A stretch of 64,000 nt of DNA from Casuarina equisetifolia (lineage: Eukaryota; Streptophyta; Magnoliopsida; Fagales; Casuarinaceae). The notes under the pieces were generated by a model. It was not told the DNA's origin, made no database searches, and saw only the letters and a list, made by a program, of their open reading frames with translations. The stretch lies in the NCBI GenBank assembly GCA_028551475.1, contig CM052359.1, positions 3,473,583 through 3,537,582 on the forward strand. Direction: 5' to 3'. Below, one piece after another: positions 12,129 through 22,749 of the stretch. The number at the start of each line of letters is the position of its first letter. The stretch's first letter is position 1. The position numbers and the translations under genes were made by a program.

Positions 12129-12493
12129 GATGTTAAAGGTTTTAGAGTGCCCTTTTGGTACTAGCGTCCCATACAATGCTAAAGGATCCGATGTCCTCTT
12201 TATGATACTGATTTGGTGACAGCCTCTCATAGAACCTATGTTATGTATGATGACAATTTCTCATAAAAGTTGTATTTATCTTAATATTATCCTATGATTT
12301 TGTTTTGTAATATAATTCTTTGAGAAAGTTGAATAGAATACCTCAAGCCTTTGGGCATCCAGATCCGGTGTTTCTTGTGTGAATAGAGAATTAGATTAAT
12401 ATTAGATGTTAAAGGTGTTGGAGTGTTTTATCGATACTAACGTTCCATGTGATGCAAAAGTGCTCAACTTTTTTATGTTGATCTGGTGACAGC
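12129..12493. repeat. Diverged direct duplication in the spacer
   Basis: A segment running from gatgttaaaggt to ggtgacagc occurs at 12129-12223 and again, diverged, at 12405-12493. No coding potential was recognised in either copy or in the DNA between them. Confidence 0.5.
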
Positions 12494-13305
12494 GTCCAAC
12501 ATTTTCCATATGTCATTACTTGTTTTTATAGTATGAGAGACTTGTGTGGGGAGACCGTTAGTTTCCACATTGGTGATCATTGGTTTTCACTTTTGAAGAA
12601 AACAATCCTCTTTCGAAGCTCTCAAACACCCTTTCCAAGATCTGTGTTCTATTTCATCAGTGTGGGTATAGATTCGGGTATAAAGGTGTCTTCCTTGTCT
12701 ATTCCTTTTGTCTATATCATTCAAAGTTCACAGCTCTGAAAAGCAACATCGGAATACTCGTAAATGGGCTTTTTTTTTTGAAAGCCCATAAAAAAGATAC
12801 TAGTGCAGGTTTGTGGTCAGTTGATGTTGTCGCAGAAAGAAGGGCTTAGTTTATAGAATTTATATATATACAGAAAACTATGTATAATGAATCCATAGAC
12901 CCCAACCATTTCGACTCAGATATCTATACTGTGAAATCCGTGATTGCAAACTCAGATTGCAGAAGGAGATGGATAAACAAGATTAACACTTTGTCGTCTA
13001 CTGAAGTCATTAACACTTTCCAAGCCGGAGCGCCTGAGGGAGAGACCTACAACTCTTCTTTGCGCCTGGGAAGATTACTGGGCCTTTTCCTCCTCAAAAT
13101 ACAAAGGTTACCGTTAACACAACAACAATCTTGAATCTGAATATTGCCTCTGCAATTTGTCTGGTTAGTTCTAACTGAAAACAGGCCTGTTTAAAACCCA
13201 GTTTCGATGATTGCCATACAGTTATGCAAATGATCAAGTCCTAACAATTTACAGAAACAGTAACCAGCATTATCAGTGTTTACAGGAGAAAGATAATAAA
13301 CAAGT
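12494..13305. other. 3' flank of the first LecRK gene, nothing coding recognised
   Basis: Overlapping short plus-strand frames (12533-13134) have no family resemblance. The region includes the 3' untranslated region of the minus-strand gene that ends at 13306. Confidence 0.45.
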
Positions 13306-15246
13306 TCAACGACCATGTTCAAGGCTTGAAGTTATGGAAAGTTCAACAGAACCTAATGATTGTTCAGATGGTACATGATACATAAGAACGGGCATCCGTG
13401 TCGTAAGAGTTGGCAAGGTTGCTTCAAAATTAAGAACGTGAATGGCTTGTCCAATGGAGGGCCTAGAACTTCGATCAGGATGAGCACACCAAAGTCCCAC
13501 AATCATCAAGCACTCGACTTGTTTTTCATTAAAATCATTCTGCAGCTTTCTATCCACGGTAGAAAGAATATTCCCATTACCATAAGCATTCCAAACCCAT
13601 TCGACCAAGCTTGTTGCACAATCATTTTCCACAGGATCCCTTGACCTTTTTCCAGTAGCAATTTCTAATGCAACCACCCCAAAACTATAGACATCTGACT
13701 CTTTGCTAGGCCTACCAGTACTAATGTATTCTGGAGCCATGTATCCAAAAGTTCCAGCCAAACCAGTTGTTTGGGGACCTAATTCATGATCCATAAACCG
13801 TGCTAACCCAAAGTCACCAAGCTTGACATTAAAACTAGAATCTAGCATGATATTGCCGGATTTAATATCTCGGTGCACCACACATTGCTCCCACCCCTCA
13901 TGAAGATAGAGCAACGCGGATGCCAACCCCAAGGATATCTTGTATCTGACAGCCCAAGGGAGATGACTCTTCTTGCCAAACAAGTGGGCATCAAGGCTAC
14001 CATTTGACATAAACTCATAGACAAGTAAGAACTCACCTTCATCATGGCACCATCCTATGAGTTGCACAAGATTCCGGTGCCTTAGTTGGCTAATGATCTT
14101 CAGCTCGGAGATGTATTCTTTCCTCCCCTGTTTCGACCCCCTCGAGATTTTCTTCACAGCGATTGGCATGTCTGAATCGGCTATATAGCCCTTATAAACT
14201 GCACCGAACCCTCCTTGACCCAACTTCCTATCATTCGAGAAGTTGCTGGTCGCTGAAGCGAGCTCGTTATAAGAGAACCTTTTTGGTCCCCCTCCTCTTT
14301 CCAGGTCGTCTTTAATCGATGAGCTAATCTCTGCTCGTTTCCTTTTCTTTTGCTTTTGCCTCCATAATATTCCAAACGCTATGACGAACCCAGCTATCAA
14401 AACACCACCAGAAACTGTTAGACCCACGATTAATCCAACATTCTTCGTCTTCTTTGGAGTCGTCTCTTCTATATCCAAGCTTGAACTGAATTCCCATGAC
14501 AGGAGCTTATGACTTTCTACAGACCTACTAGTAGCAGCAGAAATTCCAATCCTGACCCACTCAGGTAGAGCCCTGGAGAGATCAATTATGTAGGAAAGAC
14601 TTGTATTCTCCTGCGAATTTGACGTTCTCTCGAAGGACCAAGAGACGCTCAAATTCTTGGTAGTGGCGTTGTAGTCAATCGCCGCATGTATAGTATCTCC
14701 GCTGTGTAAACTAGCATTCCAGGAGTTGTAAACGCTGGAAGCAATTGAGTTGTTGTTAATGCCCACATGCTGAACCGGAGGATCCCATTGTTCGTTGCGA
14801 AAAGTATCGAACTCCACAAGAACAATTTGGTTCTGAGATGAATTAAAGGTGGTTCTGTTGAACAGACCCAGAAAGCCCCCTGGTGAATTTGTTGGGATTT
14901 GAAACCCAGCGGGAGCCAGGAAGAATGCTAGCCCATGACCATACATAGGAGCTCCATGGGTGTCAATAATGAAGGAGAAATTAGTCGTGAAGTCCGAAAT
15001 GTTTCCTGTACCTTTGTTCCAGAGTGGCACCCTTTCCGCATAGGTGACCCAACCAACACGGGAGTAGGAATCCTCTTCGGTCATATCAACGGCTCCATCC
15101 AAAGCTCTAGCAACTCCAAGATATTCTATGTCGGACATGTTGGCTTCAAAGCGAGAGACCCGGAAAGAAACTGCAGTTGCAGAGGGAACAAGAAAAATAA
15201 AGAGGAAGAGTAAAATTTTGAATAACCCGTAGAAAATGGCCTCCAT
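13306..15246 (-). CDS. L-type lectin-domain receptor kinase, class IX-like (copy 1)
   Basis: This is a plasma-membrane receptor kinase expected to bind an extracellular ligand and phosphorylate Ser/Thr targets, a family often tied to immunity. It is a single exon of 646 residues. A signal peptide covers 1-25 and a legume-lectin domain about 26-257. The metal-site signature VEFDTF..N..WDP gives E145, D147, N151 and D155. A membrane helix spans about 270-294 and the kinase about 336-605. The glycine loop is GQGGFGAV (343-350), with Lys365, HRD 458-460, Asn465, DFG 478-480 and APE 504-506, so all catalytic residues are present. The start aligns with the MG start of the other copies. It is the most diverged copy: residues 41-60 lack the array's usual GDAVPSVGAIEMNKV pattern and are acidic. 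It keeps the SITSSLEHGR tail. Confidence 0.95.
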   Translation of the reverse strand: MEAIFYGLFKILLFLFIFLVPSATAVSFRVSRFEANMSDIEYLGVARALDGAVDMTEEDSYSRVGWVTYAERVPLWNKGTGNISDFTTNFSFIIDTHGAPMYGHGLAFFLAPAGFQIPTNSPGGFLGLFNRTTFNSSQNQIVLVEFDTFRNEQWDPPVQHVGINNNSIASSVYNSWNASLHSGDTIHAAIDYNATTKNLSVSWSFERTSNSQENTSLSYIIDLSRALPEWVRIGISAATSRSVESHKLLSWEFSSSLDIEETTPKKTKNVGLIVGLTVSGGVLIAGFVIAFGILWRQKQKKRKRAEISSSIKDDLERGGGPKRFSYNELASATSNFSNDRKLGQGGFGAVYKGYIADSDMPIAVKKISRGSKQGRKEYISELKIISQLRHRNLVQLIGWCHDEGEFLLVYEFMSNGSLDAHLFGKKSHLPWAVRYKISLGLASALLYLHEGWEQCVVHRDIKSGNIMLDSSFNVKLGDFGLARFMDHELGPQTTGLAGTFGYMAPEYISTGRPSKESDVYSFGVVALEIATGKRSRDPVENDCATSLVEWVWNAYGNGNILSTVDRKLQNDFNEKQVECLMIVGLWCAHPDRSSRPSIGQAIHVLNFEATLPTLTTRMPVLMYHVPSEQSLGSVELSITSSLEHGR

Positions 15247-15780
15247 GGCTTGGGAAAGAGAGAAGGAGAAGAGAATGGGGACGAGTTGGAGTCTAATGCA
15301 TCAAAGTGGCACCTGAATTCGCCTGCAGAGTCCAATATAACACCAACTTTTGTCTCCTGGCTTTTAGATGTCAATTTTGGCGGCCACGCACAGAGGAAAA
15401 TTAGGTCAATTAAAAACTGGGCCGTCGAAGTATGAACACGCTATTGGGATGCTTTATGTAATCGTCAAACTTTGACTTCTGCGGCATACAGGGAGGAAAA
15501 GGAGACGTCTAAAGAAAGCCGTCGGGTGATTAGCCTACTAACTCACGTGGTAAGCTAATGAGAACGTTGACAACAAGGCTTAGAGTTCCATACTCTAAAT
15601 GCTCCTTAAACCAGTCTTCAGCACCAATGTCATGCAGGGTAAAGGTCCCCCAGAAGGATCCTGCAGCCTTTGTAAAGATTGATCTTCATGAGATACAATG
15701 AACTTAATACTCCAGTTTTCTTACGTTGGATCAACCCAAATTAATAACCTGACAAAGGTCTAATAGAAAGGTATGACTTT
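15247..15780. promoter_or_regulatory. 5' flank of LecRK copy 1
   Basis: Upstream region of the minus-strand gene starting at 15246. A weak TATA-like element (minus strand gttatattgg) lies at 15331-15340, about 85 bp before the ATG. No further motif could be assigned. Confidence 0.4.
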
Positions 15781-16117
15781 GAAAAAATAAGGAAAATTGA
15801 CATTTCAATTTTATTGGTGAAAGTAAGGAAAATTATTTAAAAGAAATTTTTTTATTTAGAAATATAAAGTAATTCTATAAAAATGTCCTTTTAGATAAAA
15901 TTTAGAGATTTTTAACTTTTATTCTTTTGTAATTTTTATAAGTTTTGTAATACTAAGATATGCTCCTATGTGTTTATACATTAAAGAAGATTATTTAAAG
16001 AAAAACTTTTTTATTTTTTTTGTAACTTTTATAAGTTTTGTAATATTAAGATAGGCTTTTAAGTGTTTATACACTAATTTTTATTAATGCATATTTATCT
16101 TTTCAACAAAAAAAAAA
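15781..16117 (+). mobile_element. Short retroposon / 5'-truncated LINE tail with target duplication
   Basis: The 337-bp insert ends in an A10 tract and is flanked by gtatgacttt (15771-15780) and gtacgacttt (16118-16127), which agree at 9 of 10 positions. Its end resembles the 3' UTR of the LINE ending at 4116: a ttgta(a/c)tatt stretch, 'gtttatacattaa' and 'tttattaatgcat'. A roughly 60-bp part containing ttataagttttgtaat is repeated inside it. It is best read as a 5'-truncated LINE insertion between LecRK copies 1 and 2. Confidence 0.65.
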
Positions 16118-16127
16118 GTACGACTTT

Positions 16128-17084
16128 ATGGATAACAACCATTGACGACCAAGAAGTTACAGTGCCAAGAAAAATGGAAATCGAGCACGTGTGAACACAT
16201 TTCTTAGTCTCCTAAAAAACGATACAAAACCTGCATATGTCAATAGCACAAATATCTGTCGGGATCGTCTTGTTGCCAGTTCTGGGTGGGAGATGAATGT
16301 ATGTGTGGTGACGTGATGCTGAGTAGACGACTATGTGTTGACGTGGAAGGACCTGATTTGTCTAACAATAACACCAAGTCTTGGGTTCAACCACAGGTGG
16401 CACGCCATACTTTCTGAGTATGACTTTAGAAATCTAAACCTTCATTGGACTACATGAAAGTGGACCAGCTTTTCGGTACATTGGTCGCAGGTTAGGCAGG
16501 CTGAATATTCAACGCAACATCTGAGCGTGCTGATATATATTTGAAGATCTGAATTCATGTGAACACATCCAGCCATTCAACAATTCTGTACGCAAAGATC
16601 ACATGAAAATCATGCCCATCTTATCCGTTATGTTAGATGCACGCAAAGTCCGAAACCTGCCTACAAAAGGAAAATACTTGCAAAGACCTCCAATAATCAC
16701 TCTCTTAGTAAATTGCAACTTGGGTTGGTTGCTATATCACAATACAACTAGCAAAAAAATAATAGCAGAACTTTCCCACTTACCAAAGAAGAAATCAACT
16801 TTCCCACATTCAGATTGCTTACAGATGTAGGGAACAAATTTCGATATTCACAAGAGCTCTTTATGCCAGTGAGTGCACATTGATTCTATTACGTATAACA
16901 ATGCTGCCCTTACAAAACTTTGTTGCTCATATTTTTGAGATATTACAATTCTAATATAGAACAGGAAATGAAAAGTTTAAACATGCTTTAAGGAGTTTGA
17001 TACAAGAATAGAAGTTAACAACTCACAGGGATTGACACGAACAAGAACCAAGACATTGTTTAAAAGCAAAGATGGTAAACAAGG
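16128..17084. other. Spacer between LecRK copies 1 and 2
   Basis: No gene recognised. The right end contains the 3' untranslated region of LecRK copy 2; the ancestral stop codon of that gene lies at 17085-17087, before a frameshift moved the stop upstream. Confidence 0.5.
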
Positions 17085-17134
17085 TCAGCGACCTTGTTCT
17101 AGACTTATAGTTATGGAAGGTTCACCAGAACTAA

Positions 17135-19024
17135 CTACTGGAGTAGGTACATGATATATTGGAACAGGCATTTGTGTTGGAAGGTTCGCATAATTACTTC
17201 AAAATTAAGAACATGAAGGGCTTGCCTAACGGAGGGCCTGAGACTTTGATCAGGATGAGCACACCAAAGGCCAACCATCATCATGCATTCTGCTTGTCTT
17301 CCGTCAAATTCCTTTTGCAACTTCCCATCTACTGCAGAAGGAAGGTCTCCTCTCCCATACAGATTCCACACCCATTGGACTAAACCTTCCGCGTGATCAT
17401 TTACCACGGAATTAGCTGACTTTCTTCCAGTAGCAATTTCTAATGAAACCACTCCAAAACTATATACGTCTGACTCTTTGCTAGCCCTTCCCGTGTTTAT
17501 ATATTCAGGAGCCATATATCCTAAAGTTCCAGCTAATCCAGTTGTCTGGGGCCCCATCTCATGATCCTTGAGCCGGGCTAACCCAAAATCACCAAGCTTA
17601 ACTCTCAAACCAGAGTCTAGCATGACATCGCTTGATTTGATATCTCGGTGTATAACACATTGCTCCCATTCTTCATGAAGATAGAACAATGCAGAGGCTA
17701 ACCCAAGGGATATCTTATATCTTGCTGCCCAGGTAAGACGACTTCTCCTGCCAAAAAGGTGAGTGTCGAGGCTACCACTTGGCATAAACTCGCAGACAAG
17801 TAGGAATTCACCTCTATCGTGACACCATCCTATGAGCTGCACAAGATTTCGGTGTCTCAGCTTGCTAATGATTTTGACTTCGGTGATATATTCTTTCTTT
17901 CCCTGTTTAGACCCCCTTGAGATTTTCTTCACAGCGATTGGCATGTCTAAATCAGATAAGTACCCCTTATAAACGGCACCAAACCCTCCTTCACCCAACT
18001 TCCTGTCGTTTGAGAAGTTGTTGGTAGCTGAAGCAAGCTCGTTATAGGAGAACCTTCTTGGTCCCGCTCCTCTTTCTAGGTCATCGTTTATCGATGTTAG
18101 GTTTTTCTCTGCTGGTTCGCTTTTCCTTTGCTTATGCCTCCATAATATTGCAAACGCTATAACCACACCAGCTATCAAAACACCACCAGCAACTGTCAGA
18201 CCCACGATTAATCCAATATTCATCGTTTTCTCCGGAGTCGGCTTTGGTCTTTCCAAGCTTGATCTGAACTCCCATGACAGAAGCGTATGACGCTCGACAT
18301 AGGAACCGGTAGCTGCAGAAAATCCAATTGTGACCCACTCAGGCAGAACCTTCGAGAGATCAATTTGGTAGGAAAGACTTGTGTTCTCTTGAGGATTTGA
18401 CGTCGTTTCAAAGGACCAAGAGACGGTGAAATTCTTGGTAGTAGCGTTGTAGTCAATCGTGGCATGTACATTATCTCCACTGTGCAAACTAGTATTCCAA
18501 GAGTTGTAGATGCTGGAAGCAATTGAATTGTTGTTAATGCCGACATGCTCAACCGGAGGATCCCATTCAGGGTTAGCAAAAGTATCGAACTCCACGTGAA
18601 CTATTTGGTTTTCATATGCATCACTGGTTGTTGTGTTGAATAGTCCCAGAAAGCAACCGAATGAATTTGGTGGGATTTGAAACCCAGAGTGAGCCAGGAA
18701 GAATGTAAGCCCGTTATCATATGGAGACCTGTTTTGGGTATCAATAAAGAATGAGAAATTAGTTGTAAAGTCGGAAAGGTTTCCTGTGGTGGAGTCCCAA
18801 AGTGGCACCTTTTCGACATAGTTAACCCAACCAACACGACATAAATAGTTGACTTTGTTCATCTCAATGGCTCCTACCGAATACACAGCATCTCCATGAA
18901 ATGCTATGTTGGACGCGTTGGGTTCAAAGCGTGGGCTTCGGAAAGAAAGAGAATTTGCAGGCGGAAGAAGAAAAGACAAAAAGAAGAGTAGGAGCTTAAA
19001 TCTGCTGTAGAGAAAGGTGCCCAT
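17135..19024 (-). CDS. L-type lectin receptor kinase (copy 2) with substituted catalytic Asn and frameshifted tail
   Basis: Same architecture as its neighbours: signal peptide, legume lectin (VEFDTFANPEWDP intact), membrane helix and kinase, in one exon. The start chosen is the MG start at 19024 (629 residues); an in-frame ATG at 19045 adds 7. In this numbering GEGGFGAV is 344-351, Lys366, HRD 459-461, DFG 479-481 and APE 505-507. The catalytic-loop Asn is Asp466 (HRDIKSSD), a one-base AAT to GAT change, whereas all other copies read HRDIKS(S/G)N. That Asn normally helps hold Mg-ATP, so activity may be reduced. A 1-base deletion near 17188 shifts frame after the kinase and replaces the conserved tail with an unrelated MYLLQ end. 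The old tail is still readable to 17085. The lectin also has Cys for Gly in NS.GGFLGLF. Confidence 0.88.
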   Translation of the reverse strand: MGTFLYSRFKLLLFFLSFLLPPANSLSFRSPRFEPNASNIAFHGDAVYSVGAIEMNKVNYLCRVGWVNYVEKVPLWDSTTGNLSDFTTNFSFFIDTQNRSPYDNGLTFFLAHSGFQIPPNSFGCFLGLFNTTTSDAYENQIVHVEFDTFANPEWDPPVEHVGINNNSIASSIYNSWNTSLHSGDNVHATIDYNATTKNFTVSWSFETTSNPQENTSLSYQIDLSKVLPEWVTIGFSAATGSYVERHTLLSWEFRSSLERPKPTPEKTMNIGLIVGLTVAGGVLIAGVVIAFAILWRHKQRKSEPAEKNLTSINDDLERGAGPRRFSYNELASATNNFSNDRKLGEGGFGAVYKGYLSDLDMPIAVKKISRGSKQGKKEYITEVKIISKLRHRNLVQLIGWCHDRGEFLLVCEFMPSGSLDTHLFGRRSRLTWAARYKISLGLASALFYLHEEWEQCVIHRDIKSSDVMLDSGLRVKLGDFGLARLKDHEMGPQTTGLAGTLGYMAPEYINTGRASKESDVYSFGVVSLEIATGRKSANSVVNDHAEGLVQWVWNLYGRGDLPSAVDGKLQKEFDGRQAECMMMVGLWCAHPDQSLRPSVRQALHVLNFEVIMRTFQHKCLFQYIMYLLQ

Positions 19025-19107
19025 TGCTTGGGGAAGCAGAAGCAAAAAATTACTGGGGAAGTTGGGAGAGCTATAGCATGGAAGTGACTCGAAGCTATAC
19101 GTCGTGG

Positions 19108-19118
19108 ATTATATAATA
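19108..19118 (-). promoter_or_regulatory. TATA-like element of LecRK copy 2
   Basis: The minus strand reads ttattatataatcc here, about 85-95 bp before the chosen ATG. The spacing is the same as the TATA-like elements of LecRK copies 3 and 4. Confidence 0.5.
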
Positions 19119-20306
19119 ACTTGCTTAGTCTTGTGGTGTTCAGGTTTCAACTGTAAGTACAAACAACAAGTTGAATTCCTAATCAGCCGGCTGTCTGTTC
19201 TCGCCAAAAAATCTCGTGTACAAGACAAAGGAGAGGCGACGAAGACATCGTGCCGTTGAAGGGAAAAGGATAAGAAATGAGAGACAAACAATAAATCTGT
19301 CAGAGATCGGGAGCTTCCATAGGATACACTTTAAAATCCCCTAGTATCTCATACTCTTTTAGAAGTATATCAACAAAAAGTGGCACACATGTATTTGAAA
19401 TTTCTACAAAAATTTGGAATAATGTTAAATTTCAAAGAGGTACTAATTTAGTGCCTGCATGACCTCCAGTAGAAGTCATATTGATAATCAGAAGATGAGC
19501 AACACACTGTCCAGCAAAGTCCGATTTCCCCTTATGTTCGACTTGATATGAGTTTTTCACTCGGTTATTTGTATAATTTTTCAAGAAAGTTAAATATCTT
19601 GCCATTGACGCTACAGCAAGTTTTGATACTCAGAAATCTAAAAGTCTGACCTCAACTGGTATCCAGGCATGGTTGCTTTTTTCTTTTCTTTTTTAATAAG
19701 TAATTATGAAAAAGGGGGTTGTGGTAAGTCTCGAAGTCAGGCCATTTGGTCGGGGCCCTTACTAGCTACCAACTGAGCTAGATGGACAAAAAAGACTCTA
19801 GAAATCTCCTAGCATGATCGAAATGACTGTCAGCTTTTTATCAATTCTAAGAAAGAAACCCTTTGAGGAAGAGTTCCTTATTCTTTTATTTCTATAGGTG
19901 CGTATTGACTCCTGCTATTCAGATCGCTCCCATCGTTCCTTGAAGAGGACTTGATTCTTGCCTTGAGTATGCTTAGTTTGTTGTAGCTCAACTCTTTTGG
20001 TCAAAATATTGAAATTGAAGGAGCTTAGCGGGGAGTTAAATTCGTTTTCAGCAGAGAGAACTCAGGAGCTTGATAGGAATTGGGCGCCTTTGCCAGGGGG
20101 GCCATGCTAGGAGGTAACCTACCGCGTGTCCCTTGAACTTAACATAAAAATTATGTATTAGCCCATTCCAGTCTACATCCTAATTATGCTGAATTTTCAG
20201 GGACCAGCTGTACGGTAATTAACAATATATGGAAAGACTGGTCGGCGAACGAGTCACTGAAAACAGGACAAGTATCGGATAACTTAATATGTTGTGACCC
20301 AACAGC
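19119..20306. other. 5' spacer of LecRK copy 2
   Basis: No coding region apart from the SINE-like piece near 19727-19788. Parts resemble the spacers near 11100 and 23700, so this is repeated array spacer. Confidence 0.45.
19727..19788 (-). mobile_element. tRNA-derived SINE-like head
   Basis: On the minus strand the sequence reads tagctcagttgg (19769-19780), a full match to the Pol III A box. After about 32 bases a weak B box, cttcgagac, follows. This is the layout of a tRNA-derived SINE head. It is not a tRNA gene, because the acceptor and anticodon stems do not pair. A pyrimidine-rich stretch lies beyond it at 19677-19697. Confidence 0.45.
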
Positions 20307-20955
20307 CACGTCTTAGAATTGATTGGGTAAATGATCACCAATAAGTTTTAGGTTTAGGAAGGCACGTCATGATTTCTTACGATTGACGAATCATACGTTA
20401 TTGCCTCAACTCTTGTTCATCTGCAGCTTTGAAAACGTCTTCCTGGTTAGCAAGAATTAATGATCCAATAACAAGGTTCGATCATGTCAAAGGAAAGAAA
20501 AATTTTTTATCCAACAAGAACAAGAAATGACACTCCGACTTCCACTTCAACAAATCAGTTGCTGTTCCGGGAAGATACTCCCACGTCTTAGAATTGATTG
20601 GGTGAATGATTACCAATAGGTTTTAGGTTTACGAAAGCACGTCATACTTTCTCAAGACTGACGAATCATAAGTTATTGCCTCAACTCTTGTTCATCTGCA
20701 GCTTTGAAAAACGTCTTCCTGGTTAACAAGAATAAATGATCCAATAACAAGGTTCGATCATGTCCAAGGGAAGAAAAACTTTTATCCAACAAGAAAAAGA
20801 AATGACACTCCGACTTCCATTTCAACAAATCAGTTGCTGTTCCGGGAAGATACTCCGACAATCTCCCCTGGAATGCTCCACTCCGACTTCCATTTCAACA
20901 AATCAGTTGCTGTTCCGGCAAGATACTCCGACAATCCCCTCTAGAATGCTCCACT
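20307..20955. repeat. 275-bp tandem duplication with a nested shorter repeat
   Basis: Two direct copies of 275 bp, 20307-20581 and 20582-20856, start at cacgtcttagaattgattgg and are very similar. At their right edge a roughly 80-bp part beginning cactccgacttccatttcaa is repeated again (20803-20955). A diverged single copy occurs at 37880-38052 and 38930-39030, split by a LINE insertion. No reading frame is conserved among the copies, so this is non-coding spacer. Confidence 0.75.
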
Positions 20956-22740
20956 CCGGGCATTTGTTGTTCATACTAGAAATACTCGGAGAAAGCATGT
21001 TCTTGACATCATACCACCAAGTTCTGGTGTTCTCCTTGTCATAACCTTATGTTTTTGCTAATCCAAGACGTGATACAAATGATGCATTAGTATTATCGAA
21101 TCAATAATGTAACTTTCTATTTATCTGAAGCCCACTCGGGAGAAAAACGTAAGACCTGGTTTCTATTAGAACAGAACCAGGAATGGAAATAGAATAGAAT
21201 GAATGACAACTCTTTTAACTTTTTAGTTCTCTTGTTTTCAAACTAGCTACACCTGCTCAAAGAGATTTTCTGACACACTATTGAAAAACGATTTATACAC
21301 GTTCGTGGGATAGTTTTATAGGTGTCACAAAACTGTGATTGAAGATGGTTTTCATCAATTACTCCCATTTTACTCGGTAGTTAACTTGTACCCGGTCATT
21401 TTCTTGATTTTGTGGATAATAAGTGATGACTTTATGGTTGAAGAGCTGGGGGATAAAATATTTGCATTCCTAGTGTTGCATGAAGAACTTGGGTGATCTC
21501 CATAACTTTTGGGAATTGAATTAGTTCAGTCAATAGATGGGATCTACTTTGACTAACATAAATGTGCATTAGAGAAGGTTTTGAAGCTGTATTTTCTAGG
21601 TCTAAACCATCCATCATCCTAATGGAGCAAAATCTGGATTTTATTGGTCACATTACCCTTGAAGATGATACTAAACCAACCTATCAAATGCTGCAAACTA
21701 TCACCAACTTGTGGGGAAGTTGATTTACTTAATTTTAAACCAACCAAATCTCAATTATTTTCTGACGCCACTCAAGGTGGACTAGTCCAGATTATCAATC
21801 AAGATACCACCGAAGCCCATCAACAAGAGTTTCTAAGAAGTTTGCTTATTGGAGACCTAGATTGGATCCCTAGTTTCACATCTTGATCATGGTCACTCTC
21901 CAAAGTTTTAATCCTAAGACTAGTCAATTATGCTTTACATCTAAAGGTCCCAAAGATAAGTCCCATTCCTATCTTCCCAAAGATCATACTCAATCTTAAT
22001 CGTATTTGGTCAGTGTCTTTAGCCATTGGATATCTTTGGATTGAATAATCGCTAGGCATTAGACCTCACTTCTTGACCTAAAACCTATATATAAATCTCG
22101 GAGAGCTTTCTTGGAGTTGCAAAGTTGAAGATTGAGAAAAGGTTAAGTCTACATTTCCATTTTGAGTTTTGTATATCTTTGGAATTACTCCTAAAGAGTG
22201 GTGAGTACCCATTTTTTGTTTTGTATCTCCTTAGATTGTTTTAGAAGTGTAACGTTCATTGAATGTTTTGTATCCCTTTGTATTATTTTATAAAAATGGT
22301 GAACACCTATCTTGTTTCGTATTTCTTTGGATAGCCCTAGTAAAGTGGTTATGTCCCTTGATTAATTTGTATCCCTTCGGATGGTTCTAGGAGAGTGGTG
22401 ACGGTCTTGGATTTTCTGTATCTCTTTGGATTATTCCAAAAGAGTGGTGAATACTGTAGGTTTTAGTAATTTTGTTTAGTAGTGAACACTCATTAGTTTG
22501 TTCCAATTGAGTGCAAAATATATTTCAATATTATGTTTATTTGAATAAAGTGTGGGTTTGAAATTTTAGTTTCCAAAGTTTTATTTCTCTTTTCATTTGT
22601 CACCTTGGGCCGGCGTCACTTTGCTAGCTAATTAGTCAATCTATGCAGAGTGTAGGTAGCTCCCACATCTAGGCTTCCTACCTTAAAGTTCCCCATGTCC
22701 TAGCCTATTTGTTTTGGTTTAGAGGAGACCTACCTGTCAC
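20956..22740. other. Spacer DNA, no gene recognised
   Basis: Frames at 21432-21617 and 21644-21886 are short and match no family known to me. The 22140-22460 part has loosely repeated phrases (ttgtatc.ctttggat, gtggtga) suggesting a decayed short tandem array. It could be decayed copia sequence leading into the RNase H fragment that follows, but this was not shown. Confidence 0.4.
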
Positions 22741-22749
22741 AACCTTCCA

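Noticed and set aside
19727-19788. A functional tRNA gene
   Set aside because: The A box is good, but the stems do not form a cloverleaf and the B box is poor.
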